Positions 34,270-45,348 of a stretch of 64,000 nt of DNA are shown piece after piece; positions within the stretch are counted from its first letter, which is position 1; every line of letters begins with the position of its first letter. The position numbers and the translations under genes are program-made. A model generated the notes under the pieces. The model searched no databases and was not told the origin of the DNA. It saw only the letters and a program-made list of their open reading frames with translations. This stretch comes from Chelydra serpentina. Its lineage: Eukaryota; Chordata; Testudines; Chelydridae. The stretch lies in the NCBI GenBank assembly GCA_037349315.1, contig JBAIAC010000057.1, positions 5,022,001 through 5,086,000 of the forward strand, given 5' to 3'.

Positions 34270-34835
34270 ATCCTCTGGGGAAAGACGTAGGAATCCTCAT
34301 GGACAGCTCAGTGAAAATGTTACCCCATTGCCCAGGAGCCAGTATGAACTTCAATAGAAAAAAAAGGTGCTTTAGAAATTGCGCAATGTTAAATCCTCTT
34401 GGGAACTTGTGCCTGAAAAACATCATCCCACCTGCAAAAATACACATGGAAAATAACCCAAACAAGGGCAACTTTAAAGCAGTGACAAGGTGGGGTTTGG
34501 GTAAAGCCAGAGGTGGGGTTATCTAGCTGGAAAGGAGAGCTAGAGGAGACTTGAAAACGGCTGGCTTCCCTCAACCTTACGAGAAAACAAGGGACCACTC
34601 CCGTCATTGGATGGTATGTTTAGAGCCCCTCACGGGAAACACTCCCTCTACTCAGCCCACGCATGGAATTAGCTGCTTCCGGAGGTCGTTAGGGGACAGC
34701 CTGCCTGGATTTCATCCAACCCTGGGTAGTTGTACATCCCTTTTGGTAGCTCTGCGAAGCAAGACAATAAGCTCAATACAGGAGTACCTGCATGAAGTTC
34801 TCTGCCCTGGGCTATACAGGAGCTCAGACTAGATC
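34270..34835 (+). mobile_element. CR1 LINE 3' part
   Basis: Starts near CCTCATGGACAGCTCAGTGA, a CR1 ORF2 segment. It ends with GAAGTTCTCTGCCCTGGGCT, then ATACAGGAGCTCAGACTAGA, the CR1 3' region. It is cut off by the hAT-type element at 34836. Confidence 0.6.
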
Positions 34836-34990
34836 AGTGGTTCTCAAGCAGGGTTATGCCATACCCTGGGGGGTACGCAGAAGTCTTCCAAGGGGTACTC
34901 AACTCCTCTAGATATTTACCTAATTTTACAACAGGCTACATAAAAAGCACCAGCGAAGTCTGTACAAATTAAATTTCATACAATGAAGTG
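34836..34990. mobile_element. hAT-type element, 5' end only
   Basis: Opens CAGTGGTTCTCAAGCAGG and continues GGGGTACGCAGAAGTCTTCC and ACAGGCTACATAAAAAGCAC, a known reptile hAT MITE start. The expected inverted right end is missing, so it is truncated. Confidence 0.55.
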
Positions 34991-36194
34991 TCAGCTAAGA
35001 GAGGGTGACTTTAAATGTTGCAGCAAGACATAAAACGATGGCCAGGCTGGGTCAGAGAGGAATGTCTCCCTTGCACGCTAACGGCTGGGGCTGCAGTGAA
35101 GAGATGTAGCTGCCTTTTTGCACCTGGCATTGCACATTGCCAAGGCACTGGGTCACTTGATTAGCTGAACACACGGATCAGTTTCAAGATGGCACCACTC
35201 CGTCCCTCCTGTTGAGGAGGGAGAAAAGAATGTGATCTTGGGGTTTGGCAGAAGATAACCAATGCTATTTCTGCCTCTCCTGCTAGGGAAAAGAAAGAAA
35301 GCACTTAGCATTTAGACTTCTGAGTCTGCCATAATTTCGGATTTAATCACTGGGAGGGAGAGGGGTTTGTGCTGTATGCTTTTACCTCTGATCTCAGCGT
35401 TTGTGCTCACACTCTGCTGAAAGATGACCATTAGCTGGGTTCTTTCTTTACAAGGAGTCTGTAGGATCAATTTAGGCTTTCTTCCTCCTCGGGAGTGATT
35501 AGCTAAGCACAAACCACAGAGAGAGAGAATGTGCCCCTCTCGCTTACACTTGGGAATCAGCATTCTCCTCTCAGTGGGCTGTTTGTTGCGACAACTGCCC
35601 TTGTTCTGAGGTTTGCAAGTCGTCAGCACAGCTTATGTGACCCCCCCACACACACACACCCCAAGCAAAAGTTGGTGCTAAGGTCACCCTCTGGGCTAAG
35701 GACAATTACAGTGTGAGAGCTGCTTCAAAAGCCCGCAAAAGAATTGGAGATGTAGAAAGAGCATAACTTACTGCTGCATAAGAAATAAACTCTCACTAAT
35801 CCCATGGGATAAGGCCACATGCGCTTGCTTGTTTCTGCAGAGGTATAAAGCACATGAGTAAAGCTGAGTAGTTTATTAGGGGATTGATGATCTCTATAAA
35901 AACACATTGCGTAGTGTGTGTTGAAGAAAACCAGGCCCTGGTTCTGCTCCCCTGCACCTGTGCAGAGGGCTGTGAACACACTATCGAATCAGCCTGGTCG
36001 CACTTCACAGGGGTGCAAAATGACTGACATTCAGGGCAGTTGTGTCACAATTCACCATTCGTATTGTAGTACTTGTAGTGTGGATGGATTGTGTGTTTGT
36101 ATAAAGCATATAGCTGGCGCTAAAAAGGCAGACTCGGCTCTTGTACACCCACCTAGCTCTGTTGAGAGTCGGGTGGGGGGGGTTAATTACCAAA

Positions 36195-36320
36195 GGGGGC
36201 CATTACATCATCTAGTCTGACTCTGCATAACGCAGGCTGTTAAATTTCACCCAGTCACCCCTGTGCTGAGCCCAGGAACTTGTATTTGACAAAAGCTGCT
36301 CCCTAAAAGGCAGACACGTC
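36195..36320 (-). mobile_element. CR1 LINE fragment
   Basis: Antisense CR1 3' phrases on the + strand: CATCATCTAGTCTGACTCTG, TTCACCCAGTCACCCCTG, TGAGCCCAGGAACTTGT. Confidence 0.6.
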
Positions 36321-38039
36321 TTGAGTGGAAGATGTCAAGCGCTGACGAGTCCCCTCTTCCCTTGGTCGTTTGTTTCCATGGCTGCTCGCTAGCACGATTT
36401 AAAAAAAATTGTGCCTAATTTCTCATTTGAATGGGGCTCGCGTCCGGGGCAGAAGCGGACCTGAGAACAGAACTTGCCCCTTGCATTTGCAATTGGAGTT
36501 GGATCCCACCTTAAGGCCCGCCCGGGAATTCTGACCGCACGTTGGAGAAAACGGTGGGCGATCATTGCCATGGTCTTCCCCACCTTCTGGCTCGAAAGGT
36601 CCGGATCCTCAGCTGCTGTCCGTCAGCAGATCTATGCTGATTTATGCCAGCTGGCTCAGAAGATTTCCCCGAGTGCTGTTTGGAAATGCGCTTCCCGGAG
36701 GAACCCACGCAGGTCGGACAGCAGGGTTTTTTTTCTTCATAAAAGAAGGCCCTCTTGAATGTTTACATTCGGTGTTTAAGTTTTTAAAACATTTGTAGAG
36801 GATATGATGATGAATCAGAATAATATTTCCACTGGGCTAGTTACACAAGCTGTAAGCCTCGCCCCGACAGCTGAGGGCACCGAAGATGAACGGAGGTATT
36901 GCTGTTTGCCTGAACTTGACTCAGTGATGGTATTTTGTATCCTGAAGTAACCCCAATAGCCTCCCTCTTGTACTGGGAGAAAAAACCGAGAGCCATCCTA
37001 GAGTGGAGAACTCTGGAGTGGTGCACCCCAGGCTCTTGGTGTTGGGATATTACGGGTGAAATAACTGGTTTGATGCTTTCTGCAGAGTTTTTCCTGCCAA
37101 CGTGCTTTGCAAACTACAACCCCGATCCTGCAAGGAGCTCTGTCTGGGCAGGCCCTCGCTGAACTGGACAGGGTGTCAGGTGGTGATGGGGATTGCCAGG
37201 AGCCTTTTGCAGGATCAGCACCACTGAAATGCAGCTGTCTCTGGGGTGGAGGACAGCAGGCAACACACACAACAGAAGAGTGAATGGTAATAACTGGGCT
37301 GGGACAAACCGTTAGGTTTTTATAAAAGTGCCATGGGATCTTAGCATCCCCTTAGCACCAGTAGTCGGTATATATTTAAGCCATGAGCTAAATTGCCCGG
37401 GACTTGGTGTATCTGGCTGGGAGGGATGAAACGCTTGAATTGAGATTGCCAGGATTTGAACCTGTGTCACCACAAATATCTCAGCCCCCTCTTCCCCGTC
37501 CAGCTGGCTTGACTCATGCATACTTTGATACCTGTTACAAAAAAAGCACAGGCTGTTCTTGGGTGACAGAAACCTCTGGGGGTGTCTCGGGAGGACGACT
37601 CCTTTTACAGCGCTCAGCATGGTGACAGGGGGCAGGATGCCAGCCTGGCCCAGGGGCCTGTGGGCAGGAACAGCTGAGTCTAACGGACTTCTCACAGCTG
37701 TCCCTCCGCTTAACTCTCCATAAGAAACTATTGAGCTGCACCAAAACCGCAGGGGCGAAGGCTCTTTGCTAATGTGTCTAGAATGGAAACAGGTGGTTGG
37801 TTTGTTTTGCACGTTGCTTATCGGAGAGTCCATCTGACAAGCAACACTCCTTCCACCTTCCTTCGATCAAGGAACGAACCCTCAATATCTCAGCCAAAGC
37901 CCTAGAGATGCAAGCGCCCCCAGGCTCTTACTAACCTCTTTATTATTCTAGTGGGTCTCATCATTCTCACAGCCTGGGTCAATTCTGCCCTGGATATGGA
38001 TTCCCTGGAGCTGGGGAGATGGAGAAAAATGACCCTGTT

Positions 38040-38200
38040 GATAGATTTCAAGGCCAGAAGGCATCATCTACTCTGTCCTCCTGTATAACCCAAGCTAGAA
38101 AACTTCCCCACAATACCTCCTAGAGCAGATCTGTTAGAAAAGTGTCCAATCTTGATTTTAAAATCGTCGGCCATGGGGAATCCACCATGAGCCTTGGGAA
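38040..38200 (-). mobile_element. CR1 LINE fragment
   Basis: Antisense CR1 phrases AAGGCCAGAAGGCATCAT and GTCCAATCTTGATTTTAAAA followed by GGGGAATCCACCA. Confidence 0.7.
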
Positions 38201-39483
38201 CTTCGCTAGATCTGGTGGGAAAACGGTCAAGAAACTTCATAGGAAACTTTCAACTTGTCTTTGTTTGGCGGGTTTCAAAAAGAAATTATTTTCATGTTAG
38301 AAATTGTTACCAAAGAAAATGAAAATGTTCTGGCGGGGATGGTTCCCTATTTCACTCCTTTTTCTTTGCTTTTCTAGAGCTGCTCAGAAATGGGAAAACG
38401 TTTTGGGGGAAAAAATCATTCAACTCCCCGCCCTCCTTTTTTCTTCCCCCATTTTGTCCCTAGAAAATGGGAGGAAGGGGGGAGAAAATAAAAATGAAAA
38501 TGTTTCCATTTCAGGTTTCATTGGAAAATAATCAGGAACACTGATGCCTGGCAAGGGTGTCTTGCCCTTCGCATCATGGGTAGGGAGAGAAGGAAAAACC
38601 CGAGGTGAGGGGAGAGGCACATGGCTGCTCCCAGGCCCAGCTCTGCAGGTCTCTAATCTGCAGGAGGCAGGGAGGTTGGGGGGGGTCCCTTGTTCCGCAT
38701 GCAGTAAGGGAGGGTCGGCGTCAACGCCTGCCCTAACAGGTGCTTCTGCCTGTGGCGAACTGGGCCAAGGGCCCCCACCAAACCACACCTATAATTGAGC
38801 CAATATCCTCCCCACGCCTCAGCCAGCTGGAGATGACACCCCCCGCCCCCCGATCTCGCCCGCTCCTCCAGGCCACACACCCCCATCCTCCATCCACTGT
38901 CAGCCTCCATCCCCATAGCAGACTGCAGCCCACCCCACACAACCAACCGCCTCCCCGCCCGCTTTGGACTCCGAATGACAGTGGGGTAGTGGCTGCTCAT
39001 CGGAGCCGGGCGCCAGGCCGTAAAGCGCCTGTCCCTGCTCGGCTGCGCTCAGTCCTTGGACGGCAGTTTGCGGGCCCCACGCAGACAGCCGGCGAAGACG
39101 TTACGAGGAGGCTTTTTTGCTCCCCTGGGCCCAGCTGCTCCCAGCCAGCCGCTGCCGTGCTGTCCCCGTGTCCATCGCACTGCGTGGTTTGGCTCAGCTC
39201 CTTTCAGCAGCATAACCAAACACTTTGGTCTGCTGCAAACCATAGCGCACGAAATGGCATCCCCCGGCCGGGAGCTTTGCTGTGTCTCTCCCGGCGGGGC
39301 CTGGGCTCTATTGGTTAGAAAAGGGGAGAGGAGAAAAGCCATTCTGCTCTGGCAACAGCTCCTGTCCTTTGTGCTGACTGCTCCCCTGTGCTATGGTAAC
39401 GGGCTGATACCTGAGCCTCACCTAGGCCAGGGGAAAGGAAAGCGCTGAGCACGGGGATCCTAGCGCAGGCGGGTGGGGGTGTC

Positions 39484-39555
39484 TATTTCCAGCTCTGCCA
39501 CAGACTCGCTGTGGGACCTTGGGCAAGTCACCGCACCTCTCTCTGCCTCCATCTT
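39484..39555 (+). mobile_element. MIR SINE fragment
   Basis: Core only: CCAGCTCTGCCACAGACTCG, then GACCTTGGGCAAGTCACCGC. Confidence 0.65.
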
Positions 39556-41153
39556 CACCCGTCCTGGCGGGGAGTGTCTCCAATGGGCAGTGCTGAGAGA
39601 GCCATTGCTGCAAAGAACCCTGGGGGTGCTTCACCCCTGCTCCGCCCTGAGGCCTCACCCCCGCTCCCCTTCCCCTGAGGCCCCGCCCTCGCCCCATCTC
39701 TTCCCGCCCTCACTCTGTTTGGTGATGCCTCGGATTAGCTGCGGGCTGGTGGGTGCTGAGCACCCATGTTTTTCTTCCTGGGTGCTCCAGCCGCAGCACA
39801 CCCAGGGAGTCGGGGCCTATGGTTCACGACAACTTTGGAACTTTCTAAAAGTCTGAGCTTCCTGCAAAAACACACTGCTTGCTAACGACTTGGGTGGGGG
39901 GGAAGGTCTGCTGGCCGCAGGGGAGCTGGGAATGACTGTTCCTGACAGGGCTTCCCTGTGGTCTCAGGACAGGGCTGTTTGAACACAAGTGTGAGCCAGA
40001 TACATGAGACCAATTAGAGCTGGTATGAAAAGGGGGCAGGGGGAGGGCTGTGGAAAATGTCAACATTTCATCAGAAGCCAGTTTTGGCCATAAACTGCTG
40101 GTGGGGGGTTGGGGTGGTGGGGGGGAAATCCCCAAACCAAGGAGGAAAGTTAGCAGCGTTCTGCAAAAATTCTCATTTAGTCAAACACACCATTTTCCAT
40201 GGACAAAAGTGCTGACGGGCCGTTTTACAGATCCCTCCCAGCTTTGGGGTGCATGGTGGCTTCCCCCGTCCTCGGACAAACACCGAGTCTGATTTTTAAT
40301 TTTTTTTTAAGGGCTGGCTGGGAAACAAGAATTCCATTGCATGAAAAATGTCAAGAGTTTGACTTTTTGTTTTCTGCATCAGACCAGAACTTACTACCCG
40401 CTAACCCGCTCTGTGGTCTGCCGCTTGGTTTGGGAAGGAGCTTTGTAGAATGCGGATGGCATTCCCGGGACTGGCCCAGATCTGGCAAAGACTCACGCCC
40501 GTGCTTCTCTCGAAGCACTATGCAGCCCCAGCGAACCCCACAGCACAGAGCACCGAGGGCGTTGGTCCTGCTCGTATGCTTAAAGTTAAACATGTGCACA
40601 AGTCTTTGCAGGGTCGGGGCCTTGGGCGGGCACCATTTCAAACCTAGGACCCCTTTCTCCTGGGCACAGGGCCTGAAAAACAAGATGCAAGGGTGAGTGC
40701 AGCAAACAAGCTCCAGGTGAGACTATGGGGCCTGGCTGTCCTTAGTTAATAAGTGCTAGCAAGCCGCCTGCATCTCTAGGCAGCCCTGTCCAAGCCCTCC
40801 CAGGAGAGAAGAGGGTGGAGGTCAGGGCATGTTCCTTAGCGAGCAGAGTTCAAGAACAAACCCTGCTGACCCGCTCCGGTGTCTGAACTCAACCTCCCGG
40901 TTTGGGTTGAGCTGCCTTTCACAGTGCGGTCTGCCCTCTTCATGGAGTGAGGGGAGGGCATCCCCCACCCCCTCCCACCGTGGGTTTCTGGCAGCAAGCG
41001 AATGCTATTTCAGTGGCTGGAGGCCTCAGAGAGCCAGGCATGAATGATCAATGGGCTGGAGGCTCAGGGCCAGATTCTGAGCTTGGTTATTCTGGTGTAA
41101 ACCTGTTGCCTTCGGCTAATCCAGATTTACACCGGGGTTCCCGAGATTCCTTT

Positions 41154-41720
41154 TGTCACGGAGTATAGGGGAGTCCGGCCCTGCACCCCTCTTCCCCGGA
41201 TTCACTGGGAGTCTCAGCCAGTCAGTAGAACAGAAGGTTTATTAGAGATGCCAGGAACACAGCCCAACCAGAGCTTGTCAGTACATCCAGGACCCCTCAG
41301 TCGGATCCTTCCGGGGGGCAGGGAGCTTAGACCCCAGCCTGGGGGCTCCCTGCATTTCGCCCCACAGCTCCAACCGGGGCAGGGAGGCCAGACCCTGTCT
41401 GCCTCTCTCCCCTCTCCTCCGGCCAGTTTCAAACTCCAACTCTCTAGCCCCTCCTCCGCCTTTGTCTGCTTCCCGGGCCAGGAGGTCACCTGATCCCTTT
41501 GTTCTCACACCTTCAGCTCTCACCTTTGCCTGGCAAGGGGCCGGGCCATTTGTTGCCAGGAGACAGAGCCCTTCTCTGTGTCCAGGCCTCTGCCTTCTAG
41601 GGCTTTGTAACAATCATGCACCGTTGTCCCACCACCTAGATACTCAAGCACCGCATAGGGGAAACTGAGGCACCCACACAGTACTCAGGGAAACCTTAAC
41701 TACAGTCCTAGTTCGTCACA
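41154..41720 (-). repeat. 3' LTR (left copy)
   Basis: 567 bp from TGTCACGGAG to TTCGTCACA on the + strand. It contains TTTATT at 41238-41243, which is AATAAA on the transcribed strand. It differs from the other LTR only at 41319 (C here). Confidence 0.97.
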
Positions 41721-41734
41721 TCTCTCCCCCCTCC
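41721..41734 (-). other. Polypurine tract of the LTR element
   Basis: On the minus strand a 14-base all-purine run immediately precedes the 3' LTR, where plus-strand DNA priming normally starts. Confidence 0.75.
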
Positions 41735-41753
41735 GAGACCGAACTGAGCGGGG

Positions 41754-44700
41754 TCACTTTAGCCAGTGACCCGGGGAAGTTCGAACCTGGTCACACCAGG
41801 CCGTTCCAGTTCCACGGGCTCCCTTAGGTTGGGTGGGCTTGATGGCACCCGCAGGCCGCATGTGGGAAGGTTTATGTGGCCCGTGCCCTCTTCCCATCCC
41901 AAAACCCCTGGGGTTCAAGCTGAGATCAGGTCTTTTCCCAGCGCTCCAGTCTGGAGGGCTGTAGTTCGGGCTCTCTTGGTTAAGAGCCTCCCTCTTGATC
42001 TGGTCCCCTCTCTGACCACGTGTCTCTGTCACCAGCCGCTTGGCATCGGCCCCTTTTCCTGGATGCAGCCACATTGGGGCGGAATGGTGACCATACCCTG
42101 TAAAGCGCCACCCAAATAGATCCGGCTGCTGCTTCTTAAGGGCCTGCCCCATGGCCAGGCATTCCTTCTCTATGGCCTGACCGTTCTGCCTCCAGGGCAG
42201 CCGCTCCTTGCTCAGATACCCGATGGGGTATCTCTCCCCCTTCGCATAGGCCTGCATCAGCACCGCGCCCAGCCCTGTGTCTGAGGCTTCGGTGAACACT
42301 GTACAGGGCTTGGCCCGGTCTGGGTTTACTCGATCTATTGGGCCCTGGATTAGAGCCTCCTTCAGCGCACAGAGAGTCCTCTGGCCCTGCTCGGTCCAGA
42401 CTGCCTCGTCTGGCTTCCCCTTCTTACCTAGCTCTGTGATGGGGGCAGCTAGGGAGCTAAAGGGGGGTACAAACCTCTGGTAGTATCCCACCATCCCGCT
42501 AAAGGCCTGGACCTGTTTCTTGGTCTGGGGAACAGGCCAAACTCTGATCGCCTCCACCTTGGCCAGCCCTGGGCTGTTGAATGACTGGTTCACCTCTAAA
42601 GCCAGCCTGTCCTTGGCCTCTCTCTCCAGGTTCTGGGCTCCTTTCCCAGTTACTCTGACTGGGGGACACCTGATGGAAGGATGGGCTCCCATCTCAGGGG
42701 AGAGATCCATCAGGGGGTCTTCCCCATTCTCCTCCCAATTGTCCCTTACCGGTTCTAGGGGTCCCCTTACTTTCCTCCCATACCACAGCTTGAAAGGGAA
42801 GCCCCCCGGTGATTCCTGGGGCACTTTCTTGTGCCATCGGTGGGGCAGGTACTTGTCCCAGTCCTGTGGATGCTGATTGATGCAAGTCTTCAGCATCAGC
42901 CTCATGGTCCCCTGAACTCTCTCCACCAGCCCATTGCACTGGGGATGATATGCTGAGGCCCAACTGTGCCGGACCCCACATTTCTCCCACAAGCACCGGA
43001 GCAGGGCCGACATGAAGTTGGACCCTTGGTCTGTCAGGACTTCCTTGGGGAACCCCACTCGGCTGAAAATGGTCAGCAGCGCATCCGCCACGGTGTCTGC
43101 TTCAATGGAGGATAAGGGTACTGCCTTGGGGTAGCGGGTGGCAAAATCTACCACCACCCGAATGTACTTCTTCCCCGACTGGGTTGCCCTGCTGAGGGGG
43201 CCCACCCCATTCATAGCCACCTTCTGGAAAGGTTCCTCCCTGATGGGCAGGGACCTCCAGGGATCTTCTCCCTTACCCTGGACCAGGTATAATAGCCGGT
43301 GATGATACTTCGGGTGCCCCACCGGCTGCCTCCTGATTCCCCGCAGTTCTACTTCCCCTTGGGAAGCCCATTCCCGGCACAGGAATCCCTTCTCCCACAG
43401 GGATCTGTCTCTGCAGTCTTCCCCAAGGGGGTTTGCAGCGCTGTGGCCAGCAAGTTCCCTTAGCTTCTCCAAAGCGGGATCCCTCTGCAGCTCACTGGCC
43501 AGGCCTGGGGTCACGGCCCCACTGAGCCCTGTCCCTGGTGGCTCCCTCCCTGCCGTGGAATCACTTCCCGGCAGCACCTCTGGACCAGGCAAGCCTGGTT
43601 GGCAGCCGTCCTGCCCTGCCTGTGTGTTCCCCCACTCAGCTGGGGTCTCTGCTCCCCCCGGGCTCAGCGCTGCCCTGGCTGTCCCTGTGGGGCCAGGCAG
43701 CGAGCTCGCTGCTTTGGTCACAGCATCAGAGCCAGCGTGAGCCACCTCTCCAGTGTGCAGGGGGGTGGGGAGCATCTCTCTGACCCACCCCGCCCTAGGG
43801 GTCTGGTTACAGGCAGGCAGGTAACCGGGGCCTGGCAGCTCCTCCCCCCTGCCAGCCAAGTCATTTGCATTTTCACTGACCATTTCCCTCTTAGCCAATT
43901 GGTTTCCTGAGTTCAAATTCAAATCCTCGGCCGTTACAGGGCCTGGATCCTGTCCCAAAGATACACAGTCACCCCCCAACAGCACCTCACCGCTGATATC
44001 CTGGTGACCCCCAACCACCAGCCAGCCCGACCCCTCCTGGGTCTGCACAGGGATCTGGGCCATAGGCAGGGCGAATGGGTCCGTCCCTGGGACCCTCACC
44101 CAGGTCACACAGCCCCCCAGCAGCTGGTGGGGGTGCACCACCCGGGGCCTGACCACAATTCTCTCTGTCCCGGGGTCTTGCCACCCCCCGAATGTCTCTC
44201 CATTGACCATCAGCTTCCGCTTCCACTGGGGGTCCATAGGGCTTGAGTCCAGGGCCAGGAGTGGAAATCCGTCCACCATCCCACCCTTCTGGCTGGTGGA
44301 GTTTATGGCCTTGGGACCCAGCGCGGGGGTTAGATCCCGGGGCTTTTCCGCAGGGTCTCCCTGGTTCCAATCACCAGCCTGCTCCAAGGCAGTGAGGTGG
44401 GCCTCCACATCCCCACCCTCCTTAACCAGGGGCAGCAATTTAGGATCGAGGTTCCCTGCGGAGCTGGCACCCCGGGATCTGTCCCCACTTACCCCTGGCC
44501 AGTCCCCTATGCCTCTCAGTTCCACCACTGCAAGTTCACGCTGCTGCTTCTTCTGTAGGTCTTTCTCGGGCTCTTGCTGTCTCTCACCGTCCTCTTGCTC
44601 TCTCGGACTCAGCTCCAGTCCCATCCGTCTCCGATCCCCTGCTGGGGAACCCGATCGTGAAGACCCCCGTCTGGTTGGGGACCAGACTCTTGGGGATGCC

Positions 44701-44888
44701 AGGCTATCACTCCAGCTGCTCCCAGATCCTGCTGTAGCCCCATTGGGGTCAGGAATCTGCTCCCTGGAATGGTCATCTTCCTCCAGCCGCGTGATTAACT
44801 GGGCTTTAGTGAGCTTTCCAATGGGTATCCCTCTCTTTTTGCACAGGGTTACAATGCTCTTCTTAAGGAGAAGGCGATACGCCATCAC
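41754..44888 (-). CDS. Gmr1-like gypsy polyprotein, internally deleted (1044 aa)
   Basis: Seen in order: a SAP-like helix block (residues about 1-45, LCKKRGIPIGKLTKAQLI); a charged low-complexity Gag remnant; a retropepsin-like segment (about 222-308) with DPG at the expected D-T/S-G site; integrase core (about 555-715) with Asp620 and Glu656 in DX35E spacing but Asn560 at the expected first Asp; then the RT connection (about 777-846, GYYQRFVPPFSSLAAPITEL) and an RNase H start with Glu867 at the first Asp. The RT palm with its YxDD box is absent: integrase runs straight into the post-palm part in frame. No stop or frameshift occurs. The protein cannot be a working polymerase. The open frame may be chance retention in a GC-rich element or may serve a role in trans; I cannot tell. 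Confidence 0.88.
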   Translation of the reverse strand: MMAYRLLLKKSIVTLCKKRGIPIGKLTKAQLITRLEEDDHSREQIPDPNGATAGSGSSWSDSLASPRVWSPTRRGSSRSGSPAGDRRRMGLELSPREQEDGERQQEPEKDLQKKQQRELAVVELRGIGDWPGVSGDRSRGASSAGNLDPKLLPLVKEGGDVEAHLTALEQAGDWNQGDPAEKPRDLTPALGPKAINSTSQKGGMVDGFPLLALDSSPMDPQWKRKLMVNGETFGGWQDPGTERIVVRPRVVHPHQLLGGCVTWVRVPGTDPFALPMAQIPVQTQEGSGWLVVGGHQDISGEVLLGGDCVSLGQDPGPVTAEDLNLNSGNQLAKREMVSENANDLAGRGEELPGPGYLPACNQTPRAGWVREMLPTPLHTGEVAHAGSDAVTKAASSLPGPTGTARAALSPGGAETPAEWGNTQAGQDGCQPGLPGPEVLPGSDSTAGREPPGTGLSGAVTPGLASELQRDPALEKLRELAGHSAANPLGEDCRDRSLWEKGFLCREWASQGEVELRGIRRQPVGHPKYHHRLLYLVQGKGEDPWRSLPIREEPFQKVAMNGVGPLSRATQSGKKYIRVVVDFATRYPKAVPLSSIEADTVADALLTIFSRVGFPKEVLTDQGSNFMSALLRCLWEKCGVRHSWASAYHPQCNGLVERVQGTMRLMLKTCINQHPQDWDKYLPHRWHKKVPQESPGGFPFKLWYGRKVRGPLEPVRDNWEENGEDPLMDLSPEMGAHPSIRCPPVRVTGKGAQNLEREAKDRLALEVNQSFNSPGLAKVEAIRVWPVPQTKKQVQAFSGMVGYYQRFVPPFSSLAAPITELGKKGKPDEAVWTEQGQRTLCALKEALIQGPIDRVNPDRAKPCTVFTEASDTGLGAVLMQAYAKGERYPIGYLSKERLPWRQNGQAIEKECLAMGQALKKQQPDLFGWRFTGYGHHSAPMWLHPGKGADAKRLVTETRGQRGDQIKREALNQESPNYSPPDWSAGKRPDLSLNPRGFGMGRGHGPHKPSHMRPAGAIKPTQPKGARGTGTAWCDQVRTSPGHWLK

Positions 44889-45000
44889 TTCACTGCTCCC
44901 AAGTTTGCTGTGGACTCGCAGGCCTGTGTGCTCTTAGCTCCCCACGGTTTCCAGGAAGAACCCCAAGTGTGCCAGCCCTTCTCCAGGTCACCGCCTCTTT

Positions 45001-45235
45001 GCCAGGGTCGAGCTGCAGCTCCTGCGCCCCTGGGTCCACTCACGGCACCCCCAGGGGAACCCTGTCACTGCAAAATTCCTTCTCTCTCCCAGGGCCAAGC
45101 CGCAGGCTCCTCCGCCCCTGGGACTGCTCACTGCAGAGCCCAGGGGGACCCCATCATTGCACAGTCCTTCTCGCTGGTCACACACTCCCAGGGGTTAAGC
45201 GTAGCTCCTCCGCTCCCTGAAACCGCTCCTCCGTG
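45001..45235 (-). repeat. Imperfect tandem repeat in the LTR element leader
   Basis: About 2.5 copies of a unit of roughly 88-97 bp, each built around CAGGG..(A/G)AGC.GCAG.CTCCT and CCCCTGGG, starting near 45001, 45098 and 45190. They lie between the 5' LTR and the start codon, the usual place of the packaging leader. Confidence 0.6.
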
Positions 45236-45334
45236 AGCCTTCAGCACGCCTGGTCCTCGTTAGCACCCCTTCGTTCTACTGCTCCCCAGTTACTTACTGC
45301 AGGAAGCGCCGTTCACGGGGTGCAGAACGTCCCG

Positions 45335-45346
45335 CCGCTGCCACCA
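45335..45346 (-). other. Candidate primer binding site
   Basis: TGGTGGCAGCGG on the minus strand, two bases after the 5' LTR. It begins TGG, as a tRNA 3' CCA complement must. I cannot assign the tRNA. Confidence 0.5.
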
Positions 45347-45348
45347 GT

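Larger units (their letters stand above)
31766..41148. other. Intergenic region between NFYC and the LTR element
   Basis: No host gene recognised. It contains CR1 fragments (34270-34835, 36195-36320, 38040-38200), a hAT-type fragment (34836-34990) and an MIR (39484-39555). The stretches 31970-32350 and 37310-37510 resemble old dispersed repeats (AGTCAGGAC/CCATGGGATCTT-type phrases), but I cannot name them. From 38500 to 41100 the DNA is GC-rich with chance open frames of low complexity. Confidence 0.7.

Noticed and set aside
38740..39318. 192-codon + strand Pro-rich frame
   Set aside because: GC-rich, no domain, no splice or start context, and overlapped by equally long frames on the other strand.
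41214..41613. Identical 91- and 111-codon frames in both LTRs
   Set aside because: Duplicate only because the LTRs are identical. LTRs do not code for these.
42520..44937. Several + strand frames across the LTR element
   Set aside because: Antisense shadows of the polyprotein frame.
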